Positions 4,946 through 5,585 of a stretch of 5,585 bases of DNA are shown one piece after another. A program made the position numbers and the translations under genes. The stretch's first letter is position 1. Each line of letters starts with the position of its first letter. The DNA comes from Oscillospiraceae bacterium (GTDB lineage: Bacteria; Bacillota; Clostridia; Oscillospirales; Ruminococcaceae), in NCBI GenBank assembly GCA_029062865.1, contig JAIDPG010000197.1, forward strand, positions 1-5,585, given 5' to 3'. The notes under the pieces are model-generated. The model was not told where the DNA came from. It made no database searches and saw only the letters and a program-made list of their open reading frames with translations.

Positions 4946-4959
4946 TTACCTTTTGGTAA
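4946..4959. promoter_or_regulatory. Candidate operator palindrome TTACC-TTTT-GGTAA
   Basis: TTACC (4946-4950) and GGTAA (4955-4959) are perfect inverted copies around TTTT, and a further GGGTAA half-site follows at 4961-4966. The palindrome lies 36-50 bp upstream of the regulator start and just upstream of the extended -10 at 4970-4978. That is where a repressor of the divergent pair would bind. The arms are short, so chance is possible. Confidence 0.35.
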
Positions 4960-4969
4960 TGGGTAATAA

Positions 4970-4978
4970 TGTTATAAT
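4970..4978 (+). promoter_or_regulatory. Extended -10 promoter candidate for the cysteine-rich peptide gene
   Basis: TGTTATAAT is a perfect extended -10 (TGnTATAAT). No good -35 lies at the right spacing; TTGGTA at 4953-4958 is only 14 bp away. Extended -10 promoters often do without one. A start near 4985 would give a leader of about 158 nt. A second, weaker choice is CATAAT at 5071-5076. Confidence 0.4.
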
Positions 4979-5094
4979 AAAGACAACGTAAGATCTTTAA
5001 CAGGATAAACGTAAAAATTCTAATCCGCATACGATTGGCATAAAAAAATGTAACCGATTTTCCCCCTCGGCATAATATGTACTGTGAAACGGAA

Positions 5095-5141
5095 GCTCCA
5101 CAGGGGAGCGGAAAATTTCGCGTTTTCCACAAGGAGGAAAA
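5095..5141 (+). promoter_or_regulatory. Structured leader with alternative pairing around the ribosome binding site
   Basis: GCTCC (5095-5099) can pair with GGAGC (5105-5109). Next, GGAAAA (5110-5115), TTTTCC (5123-5128) and GGAAAA (5136-5141) form a three-part set. The middle segment can pair with the first (7-nt loop), leaving AAGGAGG (5131-5137) free, or with the third (7-nt loop), which covers the end of the Shine-Dalgarno. Both stems are 6 bp and two-thirds A-T, so the difference in stability is small. Confidence 0.35.
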
Positions 5142-5143
5142 TT

Positions 5144-5293
5144 ATGTGCGGTTTTAATAACGGCAACAGCTGCTGCTGGATTCTCATTCTCATTCTCTTG
5201 TTCTCTTGCTGCGGCAACAACGGCGTAAGCACTCAGAACGACGGCTGCGGCTGTGGCTGCGGCAACAACAACGGCTGCGGTTGCGGCTGCTAA
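5144..5293 (+). CDS. Cysteine-rich single-pass membrane peptide (49 aa)
   Basis: The ATG at 5144 follows an excellent ribosome binding site (AAGGAGG, 5131-5137) at 6-nt spacing. The 49 residues contain 11 cysteines (2, 10, 11, 22, 23, 35, 37, 39, 45, 47, 49). There are three zones: a Gly/Asn start (MCGFNNGNS), one hydrophobic helix flanked by Cys pairs (CC-WILILILLFS-CC, about 10-23), and a tail ending in two GCGCGC clusters. The design (short Gly-rich head, one membrane helix, Gly/Cys tail) recalls the tiny YjcZ-type sporulation membrane proteins of Bacillus, though those lack so many cysteines; the match is by architecture only. Metal binding, disulfide cross-linking or a spore-coat role are all conceivable; none is shown. 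It has its own terminator at 5337-5367 and so is a single-gene unit. Confidence 0.75.
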   Translation: MCGFNNGNSCCWILILILLFSCCGNNGVSTQNDGCGCGCGNNNGCGCGC

Positions 5294-5294
5294 T

Positions 5295-5332
5295 CAATTG
5301 TCAATCGACAATTGCAGCGCGGTTTAGCCGCG
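5295..5332 (+). repeat. Two small inverted repeats after the cysteine-rich gene
   Basis: CAATTGTC (5295-5302) and GACAATTG (5307-5314) are perfect inverted copies with a 4-nt loop, beginning one base after the TAA. A second hairpin follows, CGCGG (5318-5322) with CCGCG (5328-5332). Neither has a T-run. They stand between the gene and its real terminator and may protect the 3' end of the mRNA. Confidence 0.5.
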
Positions 5333-5336
5333 ATTT

Positions 5337-5367
5337 AAAATCCCCCGCGAAAGCGGGGGATTTTTTT
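5337..5367. terminator. Strong intrinsic terminator, shared by convergent genes
   Basis: AAAATCCCCCGC (5337-5348) and GCGGGGGATTTT (5353-5364) form a perfect 12-bp stem capped by a GAAA tetraloop. On the plus strand a run of seven T follows (5361-5367), ending the cysteine-rich peptide transcript. On the minus strand the ybaK stop codon lies right at its base and ATTTTAAAT follows, so it probably works in both directions. Confidence 0.85.
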
Positions 5368-5585
5368 ACATGAGAATAACGTCCGCGAATTCACCCGAAC
5401 ACGCCTTAATCAAATCTTCGGGCGTGAGGACAAGCTGCAAGCCCAATCTTCCGCCGCTTACCATAATTTTGTCAAGCGTTTTCGCGCTTTCGTGTATCAC
5501 CGTGCGGTAGGGCTTTTTCATGCCGATAGGGGAGCACCCGCCGCGGATATAGCCCGTCACGGCTTGGATATCCTTTACATGGATA
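5366..5585 (-). CDS. ybaK: YbaK/EbsC-type Cys-tRNA(Pro) deacylase, C-terminal part (5' end outside window)
   Basis: The frame is open from the window edge to TAA at 5368-5366, giving the last 72 residues. It reads HVKDIQAVTGYIRGGCSPIG, then MKKPYRTVIHESA, then KIMVSGGRLGLQLVLTPEDL. The GYIRGGCSPIGMKK block and the SGG-x-x-G-x-Q-hydrophobic-x-x-x-PEDL end are hallmarks of the YbaK family, which hydrolyses cysteine wrongly attached to tRNA(Pro) (and tRNA(Cys)) in the cytoplasm. The N-terminal half, with the conserved substrate lysine, is outside the window. No internal start should be used: a GTG at 5560 lies inside the conserved domain. The stop codon touches the terminator of the convergent peptide gene. 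Nothing suggests decay. Confidence 0.92.
   Translation of the reverse strand, partial: IHVKDIQAVTGYIRGGCSPIGMKKPYRTVIHESAKTLDKIMVSGGRLGLQLVLTPEDLIKACSGEFADVILM

Noticed and set aside
5049..5060. Exact 12-base inverted copy of AAATCGGTTACA (also at 3187-3198), as a shared operator upstream of the cysteine-rich gene
   Set aside because: One 12-base match is about what chance gives in a window of this size, and there is only a single box here, without the phased partners.
4911..5132. N-terminal extension of the XRE regulator to 184 aa starting at a TTG near 5132
   Set aside because: The extension has no domain, crosses the promoter, leader and ribosome binding site of the divergent peptide gene, and needs a rare start; ATG 4910 is more sensible.

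Overview
The window looks like a chromosomal stretch from a low-to-mid GC gut Clostridium-type Firmicute, probably Ruminococcaceae/Oscillospiraceae. This is an inference from three things: the gene set (a ThiI without a rhodanese domain paired with a NifS-type desulfurase, a stand-alone PncC, a KTR cysteine-rich protein), the strong AGGAG-type ribosome binding sites, and the style of the IENYKGNP-type regulator. No rRNA, tRNA, IS element or CRISPR array is visible.

Layout. (1) Positions 1-2916, minus strand: a GC-rich, tightly packed housekeeping operon. In transcription order it holds a NifS-type cysteine desulfurase, thiI, pncC/cinA C-terminal domain protein, and the first 24 codons of a further gene that leaves the window. 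Gaps are 8 nt, a 1-nt stop/start overlap (TAATG) and 12 nt, so the genes are very likely co-transcribed and translationally coupled. A good extended -10 promoter lies at 3052-3080, giving a leader of about 130 nt that contains a perfect 12-bp hairpin. (2) Positions 2917-3640: a long AT-rich control region. It carries five GGTTACAA boxes whose spacing is a near-exact multiple of the DNA helical repeat, a plus-strand promoter, an intrinsic terminator only about 60 nt downstream of it, a 51-aa ORF, a hairpin that buries a Shine-Dalgarno sequence, and a 23-aa ORF. (3) Positions 3645-4515, plus strand: two AT-rich accessory genes, a five-repeat HEAT-like protein and a 57-aa zinc-ribbon-like KTR protein, closed by a 13-bp hairpin. 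(4) Positions 4578-4910, minus strand: an XRE-family regulator whose N-terminal half of the HTH looks degenerate. (5) Positions 4940-5367, plus strand: an intergenic control region, then a 49-aa membrane peptide with 11 cysteines, then a strong GAAA-tetraloop terminator. (6) Positions 5366-5585, minus strand: the C-terminal part of a YbaK/EbsC-type Cys-tRNA(Pro) deacylase.

How they work together. The desulfurase supplies persulfide sulfur to ThiI for 4-thiouridine at tRNA position 8. This matches the known NifZ-ThiI pair of Bacillus subtilis. PncC recycles nicotinamide mononucleotide and is probably only an operon passenger. YbaK is a second tRNA quality gene but belongs to a different unit. 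The HEAT and KTR genes look like horizontally acquired cargo next to the core operon.

The parts least explained by known families are the helically phased repeat array between two divergent promoters with its very short terminated transcript, the small ORFs downstream of it, and the cysteine-rich membrane peptide with its leader. Everything here was read by eye; no database search or folding program was run.
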